The notes beneath the pieces are model-generated. The model did not search any database and was not told where the DNA came from. It saw only the letters and a list, made by a program, of their open reading frames with translations. The translations under genes and the position numbers were made by a program. From the NCBI RefSeq assembly GCF_027596085.1, contig NC_072460.1, positions 6,140,012-6,204,011 on the forward strand: DNA of 64,000 bases. Direction: 5' to 3'. Below, in pieces: positions 23,641 to 38,065 of this stretch. Within the stretch, counting starts at the first letter, position 1. The number at the start of each line of letters is the position of its first letter. Source of the stretch: Anoplopoma fimbria. Its lineage: Eukaryota; Chordata; Actinopteri; Perciformes; Anoplopomatidae.

Positions 23641-26600
23641 GCTCACATGACCAAAGGAAAAAAAGAAAAAAAGATGCCTTTTAAATGAGATCACTGCAGG
23701 ATTCCCCCCCTTACATAGTACTTTATCTGTCCGGAAGCACAAAGTAGGTCCCAGAGACCACAGGAAGACCAGAACGCTATTTAGCCTGCTTGCGTAACAA
23801 CACGGCGTTTGGGCCAAGACTAAAGAGTTTGATGCTCCTTAAGAGGCCGTTAACAAGCTGTCTGCTGCAATTCAAATTCATTTGCTCGCACTCTTTTGAA
23901 GTCCCTCCTCATTACTGTAAGGACTTGTTTGCACAGTGTGATTAGAGAGGGCATTGGCCGGAGGAGAAGATCAGCACTTGTTTTTTTAACCTCAGTTAGG
24001 CGACTCTCCCGTATCTCTCTTCATGTGGTAATCTTCCGGACAGATAAAATAACTTGTCCCTACATTCTCTGCCCTGTATGACGTGGATTAGTTAATAAGT
24101 ACACCCACAGTGTTTAAGAGGACAGAAAGGTCTCCTTCTTTACCTGCTTTCAAAGGTCACAGGCTCACATATTTGTCGATTAAATGCAAAACCACTGCTT
24201 CATTTCATCGGACCCCCTGTCTCCCTCGTGTGTTGCGCTACTTACCAAAGCTCCCCCTCCAGTGTTGACCTTCAAGCAGAGTTTTCAACAGTCTGACTCT
24301 GTGTGGGTAAGAAATGAAGGGCCAGGTTCCCAGTAGCAGAGAAAGGCCTTTTTTGGTCATATCCCAGAAATCGGAGGGCCGAATAAGCCAGCTGGAAGAA
24401 GTCTGTGGACTCAGCCCTGAGCTGCGTTACTGCTGCTTGACCTACCGTTGGCAAAATTCATCGGCATGCACTAGGGGTCTGAGTAGGGGCTGTTTTCGGG
24501 GATTTAGATCAAGGAAATAGTTATGACCCCCAGGCATCCTAAGAATTTGATTTGCTTTGTTGTGTCTTGTGTAAGCTCTTTGGCAAACACAGTGATACAG
24601 ATGTGACCAGACTTTTGTGCTTCTCCACAGGGGGGAGTGAAGCGCTAATATTTACAGCTGTTAAATGGATGCAGACACTAGCTTTTATTCACATATCAAC
24701 TGTCCATTATTTGTCTCAGAAATGAAAGACACCTCGGAGAAGAGTGTGTAGCACTTGTTGAATTCCTGCAGCACATCCTGTTCACCAAGCTTCCAGAGGA
24801 AATGAACGGATTGTGGCGCTTCCTGTCTGTTAGTCATTTCTTAAAGTGTCTCTCCTGAGGGACGTCACTTCCACTGGGGAGGATGTGCTAAAGAGTAGGG
24901 GAAAGGGTGGCCATTTACCGCAAGTTGTTGCTAAATATTAATGTTTTACCCAGCTAGGGGGGCGTCCCACGTGGATAAGATAGATCCAAAGTACGATTCC
25001 AACGTTGAGCTTTTAACATAATAATCAGAAGCTAGAATTTGGGACCGTAAGAACAGTAGTTAAAGGGCCGCTAGTGTGTGTGTGTGTGTGTGTCTACTTC
25101 AGGAGTTAAGAAGCTCTCCTGCATGACTGGTCTGTGGAGGACTGTGGCGGTTTAATCAAGGCCACGCATCCTTGTGAGGTCACGGGAGGTCTCTGTGTGA
25201 TGACAGACACTGGCTGGCCTCTGTTAACACTGTAACTGGACCGTCACACGCAATTGGATTCAAATGCAGACAAAAAAAAAAGACAAGATAGGACACACAC
25301 ATGCACTTGAGTAGAGAGGCAAGACACAAAACAACAAATGAGAAAATTGCATGATTCTAGAGAGCATCATTATCCACTCTTCACTTCGGCTGTCCAGCTG
25401 TTAGGCACATGATTGTCTCCGCTCTGCAAAAACTAAACAAACCACAAAAGTCATCATCTGCTGCAGCCATAGAAATATTATCTGAGTAGAACGGACATCA
25501 AACTGTTTTCCATGACTTGTAGAAAAGAAACTGGCGATCGTTGTTAGTTGTTATGGTGACAATACACGTCAGTAAAGTTTTGAAGCAGCTCGCCTGGACG
25601 AAAGCGGTCGTACTGTAGCTCCAGAGAAGAACGGCTGGCTAGTTCTCTGTTTTAGCTTTGTCTTGTTTGTCATGTGTTTGTTGTGTTAAAAACTAAATTT
25701 CATTGTGCATCCGTTGTTGCATTATGACAATAAATGTTCCTGGAATCCTATCTGACTAGCCAGCTGTCTGCTAGTCAGCTAGCTAGCTCGCTAGTTCTAC
25801 TATGCTGTATTGCTAAACTGGTCCCAGAAAATTAGCTGCCCAAATTTGACACTCATCTGGCGATAGCAATGTTCATTCCTTCGCTGTGAAAAGATTGTAG
25901 GATGAAGCATTAGGTTGTTAAATTTGACTCATATACTAACGTTACTACTCCACTGCTGGTTGTAGTCGTTACCGCACAACCTCACCTCAGCGAGTCCTTA
26001 AGTCGGTTTAGTTTATACGCAAGTTAGCCCGCTACAAGGCTAACAATGGTAACGGTACACATAAAAATGGCCGCCGCTCTGACCTTCCCGCTACATTGAT
26101 CTGAATGGGAATGTCCTTTCTACACCTACTCTATTTCTTTATCTGCAGCATACAATCTGGCAGTGTTCTGTCGTCACTGTGTTACCGTGGCAACCGAGTA
26201 AACACAGAGCAACATGATCCCTGAACGGCCCTAAACTTTGCCCCACAACTGTACAGCAAGCAGCCAGTAAGATTAATTGCTGCTCGTTTTCTCTCCGCGT
26301 CTTTGAGCTTGTTCCCACCCAGTAGACACCTAAGTACCCCCAAAAACATCCTGGGCAAACAATGATGCTGGGAGGGGGGGGCTTTTCTTTCCTGAGAATA
26401 TACAAGCAAGTAAAAGGTTTGAAAGAGAGATACATCTTCATGAGAGGAATGCGGGCGAGACCAAGGACGTTGACTAGAACAACAAACAATGAGCTGCTCA
26501 GACTGTTTAAATGGAACGACCCACTGTCTAATCTCTCTAGAGTCTAGACCACCAACAACAGCAACGTCTCATAATGTTGCTTAGGCCTACTGTGTGCTTT

Positions 26601-29600
26601 GTCACACTGACATGGGAACTGACTTAGGGATTTTTTATGTTGGGTAACTGGGTGCATATGTTGCCCGATTTAGAGCTAGAGTTGTTTATTTTCTTCAAAA
26701 GCAATTTTTTTGGGTCAGGTTTGTTAAAATTACCGTTACATCCCAACAGCATTAAATAAAATCAAGTGCCCTGTCAAAAAAAAGTGGAAAAAAATCTGTT
26801 TCTAAAATACATTTACCTCGAAGAGGTATATTACTACAATGCAGTTTTGTTGTAGTGGAGAGTCATTTTTAAGAGATCAGGCTGAACACAAATATACCAA
26901 TAAAAAAAGTTAGAAACCACGTGATTCTCCTCATTCCCCTCTTACTGTAAATCCTTCGGTTTCAGTACTAACCATTGGAGCCATAATGTTTGGTTCCAAA
27001 GTCACACCCCTAGTGTTCCTCGTTCTCTCTCTGCCTCATTTACTGCGATATAGAGTTCACATGGGGAAACGAGCCAGAAGTTCGTCAAGATTATGTTACA
27101 CCGGCCTTTTGTGTCCTAGCTCAGGGCATGAAAATGAAGCATGCAGGTGTGCCTGTGTGTGTCTTTGTGTTTATGCGTCACCCCTCATGGTATGACAGAG
27201 GGTCATTCCGTGCTTTGCAGCTATTTAAACGCAGACTCCCTTCCTGTGATGGAAATTCCAACCGTCAAAAAAACAATCCCTTGATCCCTGTCGATTAGCA
27301 TCCTGCAGTAGGTGGATAAACTGGGGCTAGATAAAGAGAATAAAAAATAATGAAAGAGGTCTCTGTTTAAAGTGATTGGGGTTTTATTTTATTTTATTTC
27401 TTCAACCACACTTTTAACTGTCCTAAGTTGGCATCATGAGCATATTTAAATTATAAAAAAAATCCTATGGCGTAAAAATAAATAAATAATTTAAATAATT
27501 TCAGGAGGATTTGCATATGCATGGTAGGAACATGTCCCTTCCAGTATTTTGGGAGTCCAGAATTGTCTCTACCAATTTTTGATCGGAGTCATTATCTTTG
27601 CAGTGAAGTCATATTAGATCATTTTGACGTGCCCTCAGAGACTGCTTCTGCAATTTTGAATGTAGCATTCTGCTTCCATATCAACTCCAAATCCCACCAG
27701 TCACTGAAGACATGAATACTTCTAAATATAGACAAAGCTTTTCCCTGATCAGTTTCATCCGTCCCTCATTAGTCTTGAACTCACAGATTACTCCTGCTCA
27801 ATTGTTCTCAATTCCCTAATTCTCAACACCTTTGCTCATTCCTTTAGCTCTTTATTTGTGAATATAATAAAATAAATAAAGAGAAGAAATATACAATACC
27901 GAGATAGAACGCACAGGTGGGATGAATAAGCCCCTGAAGGCTTGTAAAAGGAACCCACCTAATATTGAAATTAAAGACAGCTGTGTGTGTGCTTACAAAC
28001 AATTTACAAGCTGTATTTTTAAAATATCTAAAAGAAGGAAAACAATATTATTTCTAAACATGAAATATTAAACAACCAAGGACAGAAAAATAAATAAAAA
28101 CAAGGATTACAATGATAACTCTCCGCACTGCTTTGATACACTGTATCATACCTCATTTTGTTGGAGCGAACAAACTCGGCTACGTTATAGATTCATTAGA
28201 AGTTGGAGCTTGTTTCAATTGGGCAAGTTTGAATTGTTCTTTCATGTCAGCTGGTATTGACCATGTCTTATATTGTCCAGCGACAAAGACAAGAGTTTGC
28301 ATCTTATGGGAATATATGGGACGTTTTATTGAATATCGTTACCCTACAGCTTAATTTAACATACTTTTGTTATGTAACCTACGTACCTAACCACGAATGT
28401 CAGCTTCGTAACGAGCATAACAAATGTACTTATTTTAACCCAAACCAGGGTGTTGTCCTAAAACCAGTAGTTTTGATGCCCGAACAGGTTCTGCAGTGAA
28501 GGGGCTCGCGCAGATGCACTGATCACTCGCATTGCTGGACATTCTGTGGCGAACGCACCAAAAATAACTTAACGTTAGATATCAAACGAACCAAGGATAA
28601 ATGATGAAAAATGCAGGATTGGTATGTTCTGTCACTCACACTCCAAAAAACCTCGGCCACTCTGGATCTTGTGGATGGGAGGGTGAGGTGTCAGGGGGGT
28701 TGGAAAGAAAAGTGAGGGTGGAGCTGGGTCTGTGGTCTTTGAGGAGACAAGTTTATAGTTCCTACTGTGTGCCGCTAAAAACTACACATGGCTGATTTTA
28801 CAACTTCATCTTGATAGAAGTAGTTGTAGTTTGCTCATTCCTCATTTTGTTGTAAGAAATATACATCATGAAACAAAGTGTTCATTTGATAGTTAGCGAG
28901 CCAAAAAGCTAAGATTTAGTAGTAGAAGTAATAGTAGCAGTTTAAATTGAAATACTCTCTAGGGAGTAGCATCCAGAAGACTTGGCTTTGAGTCCTGTGA
29001 GAAACCTAATTTTACACTGAGTTGACTTTTTTTCCATTTTTTTTCTTCTTCTTATTATTTCCAGTTTTCAATTCCAATTTGGTTATAAATAGGGAACAAA
29101 AGAAAACGATGTGTGCAAGGGCCGGCTGCAAATAGCATATTTGGCTATGGAAAACTATGTGCTTGTTTCTGCCACTGGTTCACCCGGTTGTGAATAGCCA
29201 CATTGGCTATTCCTCACAGATGCAAATAGTATTGTTGGCAGTTCCTCTGTCCTTTTTGTCCTTTGTCCACTGTATCATGAAAGTGTGACGTGGCAAACCC
29301 TCGTGGCATCCTGTATGGATGGGTGGCATCGGGCCGTCTGAGTTGTGCCCTGACCTTCATGACAGCTGAACATACATCAGTTATTGGACTGTATCCTGCT
29401 TACTGTCCTATCATTTACCTCTGAACAGAGCAGCACAGTCCACACTGTCAGCTTAATCATTTACCCTTCACTCTGGAATGTGAGTTAGTTACTCATTGGA
29501 AATAAACTTCAAAGTTAATGAAACCGCTTTGGATAACGTGAATCGGAAATGGCTGCCTGCCTGAAAGCTGAGTGAAAATTGAGTATTTAACTCGTTGAAC

Positions 29601-29826
29601 CTCGGCTTTTGCATACTTTTCTGCAGCAGTTGTTTCAGGCTTGGTTCATCGCACCGCTGTATTTTTAGCAGAGCTACAGCCGGTAATCATCTCGCTCCTT
29701 TAGGGTGTATGGCTTGCGACTTTCTGGTCACCGAGTTCTTTTTGGGTTATTTCCACGGAAACCAGACGCATGAGTCATTCGATGAGTTCAGCCAACTCAG
29801 CTTCACTTTTGGTTTGGATTTCCATG

Positions 29827-29828
<2 letters not shown>
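23641..29828. other. Non-coding, no gene recognised
   Basis: No exon, RNA gene or clear mobile element could be supported. A possible retroposon-like tail (GACAATAAATGTTCCTGGAA) sits at about 25727. Confidence 0.5.

Positions 29829-29869
<41 letters not shown>
29829..29869 (+). repeat. (TC)n microsatellite, 41 bp
   Basis: Uninterrupted TC array. Confidence 0.95.
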
Positions 29870-29872
<3 letters not shown>

Positions 29873-30512
29873 CACTCTACAGGGCTGGAAAAGGAAAATG
29901 GGGAGAGAAACCGGTGGCTGGATGGAACACTGCCCAGTTTTGTTCTTACTTAATCCGCCCCCATGCCTCCTCCTTCACATGTCATGCTCTCCCACACTCC
30001 TGTTTTGCCTCTTTTCATCTATCACTCTCTTTCAGTTTCTTCCTTTCCCCTTTATATTCGCTTTTCCCCCCCATCCACTTTCACCTCTCCACTGCCCTGG
30101 ACCTCCACAACTCTTACGCACATTGGTAGCCTAAAATAATGGTGAGACTTCCAGTAACTGTTTAACTGCTAATAAAAAAAGAAAGTTTGATGTTCCCAGA
30201 AGTCATTTAAGGGGAAATCTTTAGTATCTTTACTAATCTGTCATGTTCTGTGATGTTGGCCAAAGATCTCATTTTGGTGTGTCGAGATAATTTACTCGCC
30301 ACCGTTTGGCATTTGATTGCAGCCGTTGATTGGAAACGCTTCCTGTGGTTGAGTGTTTATTCTGCCAATCAGAGTGAATGTTCTGCAGCTTTTTTTCAAT
30401 TATTTGTTTTTTCTTTCTGCCATCACTGCCTCCATTCCTCTCCGCTTACTTTCCCCTGATTTTATCCCACCCTTCTGTCTGGGTGTTCTCACGTCTCCTA
30501 AACTTGTCCTCA

Positions 30513-32394
<1,882 letters not shown>

Positions 32395-32697
32395 CAAATA
32401 AGAAAAAACAAGCTTATTTGCTTATTTATCTTTTTAGGGTTAGATGAGAAGATCATTTTTTGCAACCAGCGGTTTAGCATAGCTTAGCATAAAGACTGTA
32501 TGCAGGGGAAAAAGTTATCTGGACTAAAGTTGTTTTGTTACATTTTGTTACCCTGAGAGACCCATGTTAACTGTCTCCAGTCTTTATCGCTTCCTATCTA
32601 AGGTCCACACACGGAAGAGGTATCGATATTCTTTCCAATTTTGGACAAAGTAGTGAATATACATAGTACCCAAAAAATCAATCTATTCCTTTAAGGG
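32395..32697. mobile_element. Degenerate fold-back MITE
   Basis: The left end AGGGTTAGATGAGAAGATC … TTAGCATAAAGACTG and the right end CTGTCTCCAGTCTTTATCGC … GGTATCGAT … ATTCCTTTAA form a diverged inverted pair. They belong to the same type as the element at 50.15-50.70 kb. It ends about 140 bp beyond the polyadenylation signal of the downstream keratin gene. Confidence 0.55.
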
Positions 32698-32835
32698 AAT
32701 TCAAATTATGAAATAATATGTGTCAGATAATCACCAGATAGGTAATAAATGCATAGCTGTGATTGTATTGATTGTTTGCTCCTTAACACAAAGCTAAAAA
32801 AAACAGTCAGACATAATGATATTTGTATTGTTCAG

Positions 32836-32841
32836 TTTATT
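32836..32841 (-). terminator. Polyadenylation signal AATAAA, downstream krt18-like gene
   Basis: AATAAA on the minus strand only 34 bp after the stop codon ending at 32875, which implies a very short 3' UTR of about 50-60 nt. Confidence 0.65.
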
Positions 32842-32874
32842 TTTTGGCTACAAAGGGGTTTCCTCAATCAGTTT

Positions 32875-35648
32875 TTAATTTTTAGCAACCTTTTCACTTG
32901 ATTTGACGTCCTTGCTCTCTGACACCACTTTGCCATCCACCAGAGTCTGAGTGACTGTCACCACTTTGGTCTGGACCATCTTTGGATCAACTGCATCCTC
33001 TAGACTGTAACAGTGAACAAAACAGCAAAATGAATACAAGGTTATTCTTTGTAATGAGTAAAACAAAACGTAGTCATGGTAATTAGATCCTCATGCCACT
33101 ATTTTGGCATCAAATATATACTGGGTCTTATCTGGTATATCCACATGCTGATATAAAGCAGTTGAAACAAGAGCTATGGAAAGAGTATTGTATTGACGGA
33201 TGAACAACTACTTTCCATATCAACGTCGCTTCATGTTTGCATGCGCAAATTTGAACGACATTTGCATAAGCCTCCCCGAGATAACCAGTGCTTTAATATC
33301 CGTCAGCTCACAATGTATGTTTGGCTTTCAGCAAAGGTAAGAACGGAGCACTTTTTCCCCCGTTTCTTCCTCATACTCACTTAAAGTTGGCCTCGCCGTC
33401 CAGCAGCCTCCTGTACTCGGCGATCTCGGCCTCCAGTTTCACCTTGATGTTGAGAAGGTTCTCGTACTCCCTTGTGTTGTGCTGGATGTCGGTACGGATG
33501 CGAGTCAGCTCCTCCTGCAGCCTCAGGATGACGGCGTTGTACTTTTCTACCTCCATGTTGTAGCGCATCTCGATGTCGCGCAGGGTGGCCTCCAGGGACG
33601 CTTTCTGTAAAGAGGTGAAGCAAAAGCGCATAAGATTGATGCCGTAGGGGAATCGAATTTCTGGTCCTGGCTTTATTGCCAAGAGTTGGTTGAAAGTATT
33701 GATACCAGTCATGCCAGTGCGATAATTATGCCATGACCACTGAGCAGTGTTCTTACCAGACTAAGTGCGGACTGCATTTCAATTTCCAATGTCTGACACC
33801 TCCTCCTAGTATCAGACATCACAGTTGTGGCTTCCTTCAGGGCTGTTGAGCTCTCAGTCACTTGGAACTGCACATCTGTGATCTGGACACAAGATAAAAT
33901 ACTAATAGTACATAGAATAGGTACTACTTAACCCAAAGACGAATCGTGGCATTGATGAATTACCTGAGAGTCATGCCATTTCTTGAGCTCCTCCTGGTTC
34001 TTTTGGGCTATCTTCTCATACTTGGCCCTCATCTCCTCCATGATCTTGGCCAGGTCCTGTCCTTTAGGAGCGTCAACATCCACACGGACGCCAACCTGGG
34101 TGATCTGGGCATGCAATTCAGCAAGATCCTGTTGATGGGGGAAATAGTCAGGGAGTGATTTCCTGAACAAGGTTAGTGGGATTATCCGGTGCAAGGATGT
34201 AAAGGCAAATACCTAATTGCCATAATATTGAGTAATAACAGTCTAGTATTGGGTTTATTTTTCTCTTTGAATTGCTATTTCATCATTTAGTCAGATGAGG
34301 ACAAATGTAGCCTTTTCTGACCAGTGTCCCTCACCATCTCGTGGTTTTTCCTCAGGTTGATCAACTCTTCCTTCAGAGACTCAATGTCACTCTCCAGGTG
34401 CAGGCGACCAACGTTGGTGTCATCCAGAAGCCTCCTTAGTCTAGACACATCGGCCTCCACCGCCTGACGCAAGGACATCTCGTACTCCATCCTGACAAAA
34501 TAAAACGCACATCACATACCTTCACACCGGATGGAGGGCTTGTTTAATTTTGGATGGAAAGCCGAACACTCACTTCATTTTGAAGTCATCGGAAGCCAGT
34601 CTTGCGTTGTCGACAGAAATAGCAAGATGAGCATTGCCCTGGACCATGTCTAATATCTGGAAGATATGAATTTGGGGGGGAATTTTAATTGTGTGAAATG
34701 CAAACATACTGCAGTGGCACTCTATCCTCCCACAGTCAATTTGATGGACTGCAAGCTGTAACTTTCCCTTTGACATATTGTGCAGCTTAAAGAGATGCCT
34801 TTGATAGCACGCTGTAAGCCATAAAAGAGCAAAGCTCAAAAATCTCTCATAGCTCCACAAAGAGGTGAAGATAAGAGTTCAACTAGATGTAATAAATGTT
34901 ATGAAATCATTCAGAGAGGTCCATGAACTCTCTTGGATAAACCAATAATGTATAATAATAAAAAAGTGCCTCAGTCTGGAATGGCTTTGGCTCCAAAATC
35001 ATGTGAGGATTTCAAGGGAAGGAAAGTGGACATAGCATCGAAATCTTGGTCATTTAAAGTTCCAGTACTATAAAATAGATGTTGTGCGAAATTACCATTT
35101 CCTTCTCTTGGAGAGATTGCATTGTTGTAAAACTAGAATACCTAAGGAGACCAAGATTTATCACTGGCAATTTGTTCTGAAATAGGATAAAAAGAGACCT
35201 TTTTGCTTTCACTTAATGATTCGCAATAAGTGTCCATATGACTGACCTTGGCCCTCAGCTCCGTGATGATTGCGTTGTACTTGCTGAAGTCCCTTCCATC
35301 CAAGGGGCCTTTCTTCTCGATGGTCTCCATGATCTTGATCTCTAGAATGCCATTGGCCTTCTCCAGGCTCCTCACCGTCTCCAGATAGCTGGCCAGCCGG
35401 TCGTTCAGGTGCTGCATGGTGCTCTTCTCGTTCATGATGGTTCCAGAGGTTGACCCAGAGGACTGGTAGTCATACCCACCCCCGAAGCTGCTGCCGACCC
35501 GCGTGCCGTAGCCTGTGGAGATCCTGACCCCATGCCCCCCCGCCCCTCCGCTCACACTGTGGGCATAGGCCCTCTCCATCTGTAGGGGTCTGGGTGTCGA
35601 ATGGACACCAAGAATTTGAGAATTCTGGCGTCTAATCATTGGCTCCAT
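32875..35648 (-). CDS. krt18: Keratin, type I cytoskeletal 18-like, seven coding exons (downstream copy)
   Basis: Second type I keratin gene, same strand, 5.6 kb downstream of its paralogue. Coding exons, in transcript order: 35247-35648, 34574-34656, 34335-34491, 33964-34128, 33757-33882, 33381-33604, 32875-33004 (402, 83, 157, 165, 126, 224, 130 bp). All introns are GT-AG; product 428 aa. The start at 35648 (GCGATGG, good Kozak) is chosen because the longer open frame upstream begins at TTG, not ATG. Head 1-72 is Gly/Ser-rich. The rod starts at [17 protein letters not shown] (73 on) and ends [18 protein letters not shown] near 385. The tail has [12 protein letters not shown], close to the human keratin 18 tail. 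Exon 5 (coil 2) is much more diverged from the paralogue than exons 3 and 4. Introns are short, so the gene spans only 2.8 kb. It is intact in sequence; expression cannot be judged. Known family role: partner of type II keratins in simple-epithelium filaments. Confidence 0.92.
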
Positions 35649-35745
35649 CGCTAGAAGTAGAGTGCTGATCAATCAGAGGGAGAAGCCGTGCGTCCTGGTG
35701 CAGAGGGGTTTGGCAGATGAGAGTGGAGGAAGCGGGTATTCGGGT

Positions 35746-35753
35746 CTTATATA
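35746..35753 (-). promoter_or_regulatory. TATA box of the downstream krt18-like gene
   Basis: TATATAAG on the minus strand, 98 bp upstream of the ATG at 35648, which predicts transcription start near 35718 and a 5' UTR of about 70 nt. No AP-1 or GC box as clear as in the paralogue is seen nearby. A GGATTA (bicoid-type) motif lies about 20-30 bp further upstream. Confidence 0.65.
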
Positions 35754-36176
35754 TCACTCTGAGAAGGCAATAATCCATCCTGCCACTCCCATCCTATCTA
35801 TATACATTTTAACCTTTAGCCCTCTTGCTTAGACTTTGTCTCCAAAACACCCTATGTCAACAAATCAGTCAAAGGCAAAAAAGGTATGTACGCTGACATC
35901 TTCATATCAATAGTATGTAGTAAATGAGCTGTATCTGTGGTAACGATGATATAAACAGCAGCTTAAAGCATAAGGCTGACCATGCTTGTATTTATTTTTG
36001 TGGTCAGCAGATTCCATGAAAAGATAAAAAAAAAGGATCCTATTATATAACAAAAGTTGTCTGTGTATTCAATTTTTGTAAGATCTTATTCCTCTGTGCT
36101 ATAGAGTGCCATTGTTGTAAAAACACATCAAAGACCCACACTGGGTAATATATTCCTTCATTATGATAAAAAAAAA

Positions 36177-38065
36177 ATGTATAGACATGCGGCTATACAT
36201 CTCAATGATGAGATGTATAGCCGCATGTCATCATTCCGCCGCTGGCTGTCGAGGTGGTGTCCTGCAAACAATGTGGGCTTCGTAGACAATTGGCATACTT
36301 TCTGGGGAAAACCTGGTCTGATTAGGAGAGACGGCATTCATCCTATCTTCAGCACTGTAGCCAGGCTGACAGAGAGTCACAGCTCTGTTGAGCCGTGTAT
36401 TCCTATAAACCTCAGTAGTAGTGACTTCATGAACTTCTTTAATGATAAGATTCTAACTATTAGAGAAAAAGATATTAATCTACTGCCCTCAACCAGTACC
36501 GATCGATCCACAGCTGTAGAACCTGAAATATATTTAGATGGCTTTTCTCCCATCGACCTTCAACAATTGACTTTAATTATTTCTAAGTCTAAACCTTCCA
36601 CCTGTCTCTTAGAAACTAGGCTGCTTAAGGAAGTTTTACCTTTAATTAGCAATTCTTTATTAGAAATGATCAATCTGTCTTTACTAAGGGGCCATGTACC
36701 ACAGGCCTTCAAACTAGCTGTAATTAAACCTCTTCTTAAGAAACCTACTCTTGATCCAGAGGTGTTGGCTAACTATAGACCTATATCTAACCTTCCGTTC
36801 CTCTCTAAGATCCTTGAGAAAGCAGTAGCAAATCAGCTGTGTGACTTTATGCATAACAATAGTTTATTTGAGGATTTTCAGTCAGGATTTAGAGTGAATC
36901 ATAGCACAGAGACGGCACTGGTGAAAATTACCAATGACCTTCTAATAGCTTCAGACAAAGGACTTGTCTCTGTACTTGTATTGCTAGACCTTAGTGCTTA
37001 TATTACAGAGATTGGAGCATCTAATAGGCATTAAAGGAACCGCACTTAGCTGGTTTAAGTCGTATTTATCAGACCGATCTCAGTTTGTATATGTAAACAA
37101 TGAAAGCTCGATGAAAACCAGGGTCAGTCACGGAGTTCCACAGGGGTCTGTTCTTGGACCTATTTTATTTACCTTATATATGCTTCCCTTGGGGAATATT
37201 ATCAGAAAACACAAAACTTTCATTGTTATGCAGATGATACCCAGTTATATCTATCAATTAAGCCAGACGAAACTAACCAGTTCTCTAAACTTCAAGCATG
37301 TCTTACGGACATAAAAACCTGGATGACCTGTAACTTCTTAATGTTAAACTCCAAAAAACAGAAGTTATCCTACTAGGCCCAGATCACCTTCGAAATCAAT
37401 TATCTAACGATATGATTTCTCTAGATGGCATTGCTCTAGCATCCAGCACTACCGTTAAGAACCTTGGAGTTATCTTTGACCAGGATCTGTCTTTTAACTC
37501 TTATATAAAACAGATCTCAAGGACAGCCTTTTTTCATTTACGTAACATTGCGAAAATCAGGCAAATCCTGTCTCAAAGCGATGCAGAAAAAGTAGTTCAT
37601 GCATTTGTTACCTCTAGACTAGATTACTGTAACTCATTATCAGGCTGCTCTAATAGGTCTCTTAGATCTTTACAGTTGATCCAGAATGCTGCAGCACGTG
37701 TTCTAACAAAAACTAAGAAAAGAGATCATATTACTCCAGTATTAGCTTCTCTGCACTGGCTCCCTGTTAAATCAAGAATAGAATTTAAAATTATTTTACT
37801 TACCTACAAAGCTCTAGCTGGCCAGGCACCGTCTTATCTTAAGGAACTTATAGTTCCATATTACCCAACTAGAGAGCTGCGCTCCATCAATGCAGGGTTA
37901 CTTGTGGTTCCTAGAGTATATAAAAGTAGGATGGGAGCCAGAGCCTTCAGTTATCAGGCTCCTCTTCTGTGGAACCAGGTTCCAGTTTCAGTCCGGGTGG
38001 CAGACACACTCACCACTTTTAAGAGCAGGCTTAAGACCTTCCTTTTTGATAGCGCTTATAGTTAG
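36177..38065 (+). pseudogene. Broken reverse transcriptase ORF of the L2 element
   Basis: Three open segments in different frames make up one LINE protein. At 36177-37034 an esterase remnant ([20 protein letters not shown]) runs directly into the endonuclease-RT linker and the RT fingers ([37 protein letters not shown]). At 36994-37314 the frame carries [15 protein letters not shown]. The YADD catalytic box at 37227-37238 lies in yet another frame. At 37412-38065 is the C-terminal region (SRLDYCNSL, LHWLPVKSRIEFKI). Breaks: a small deletion with frame change after LLDLSA near 36998-37003 removes the AFD half of motif A; a frameshift lies before YADD; one A is missing from the A-run near 37353-37358. 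The endonuclease domain is absent. This copy cannot encode an active enzyme. Confidence 0.88.
36184..36229. repeat. Perfect 21-bp inverted repeat with 4-nt loop at the LINE 5' junction
   Basis: The left arm 36184-36204 is the exact reverse complement of the right arm 36209-36229; the loop is ATGA. The right arm reads in frame as LINE coding sequence (…EMYSRMS…). The left arm therefore looks like an inverted copy of the element's own first bases added at the 5' junction. Confidence 0.9.

Noticed and set aside
35649..35672. Upstream extension of the downstream keratin gene (eight more codons)
   Set aside because: The codon at 35672-35670 is TTG; the first ATG in frame with good context is at 35648.
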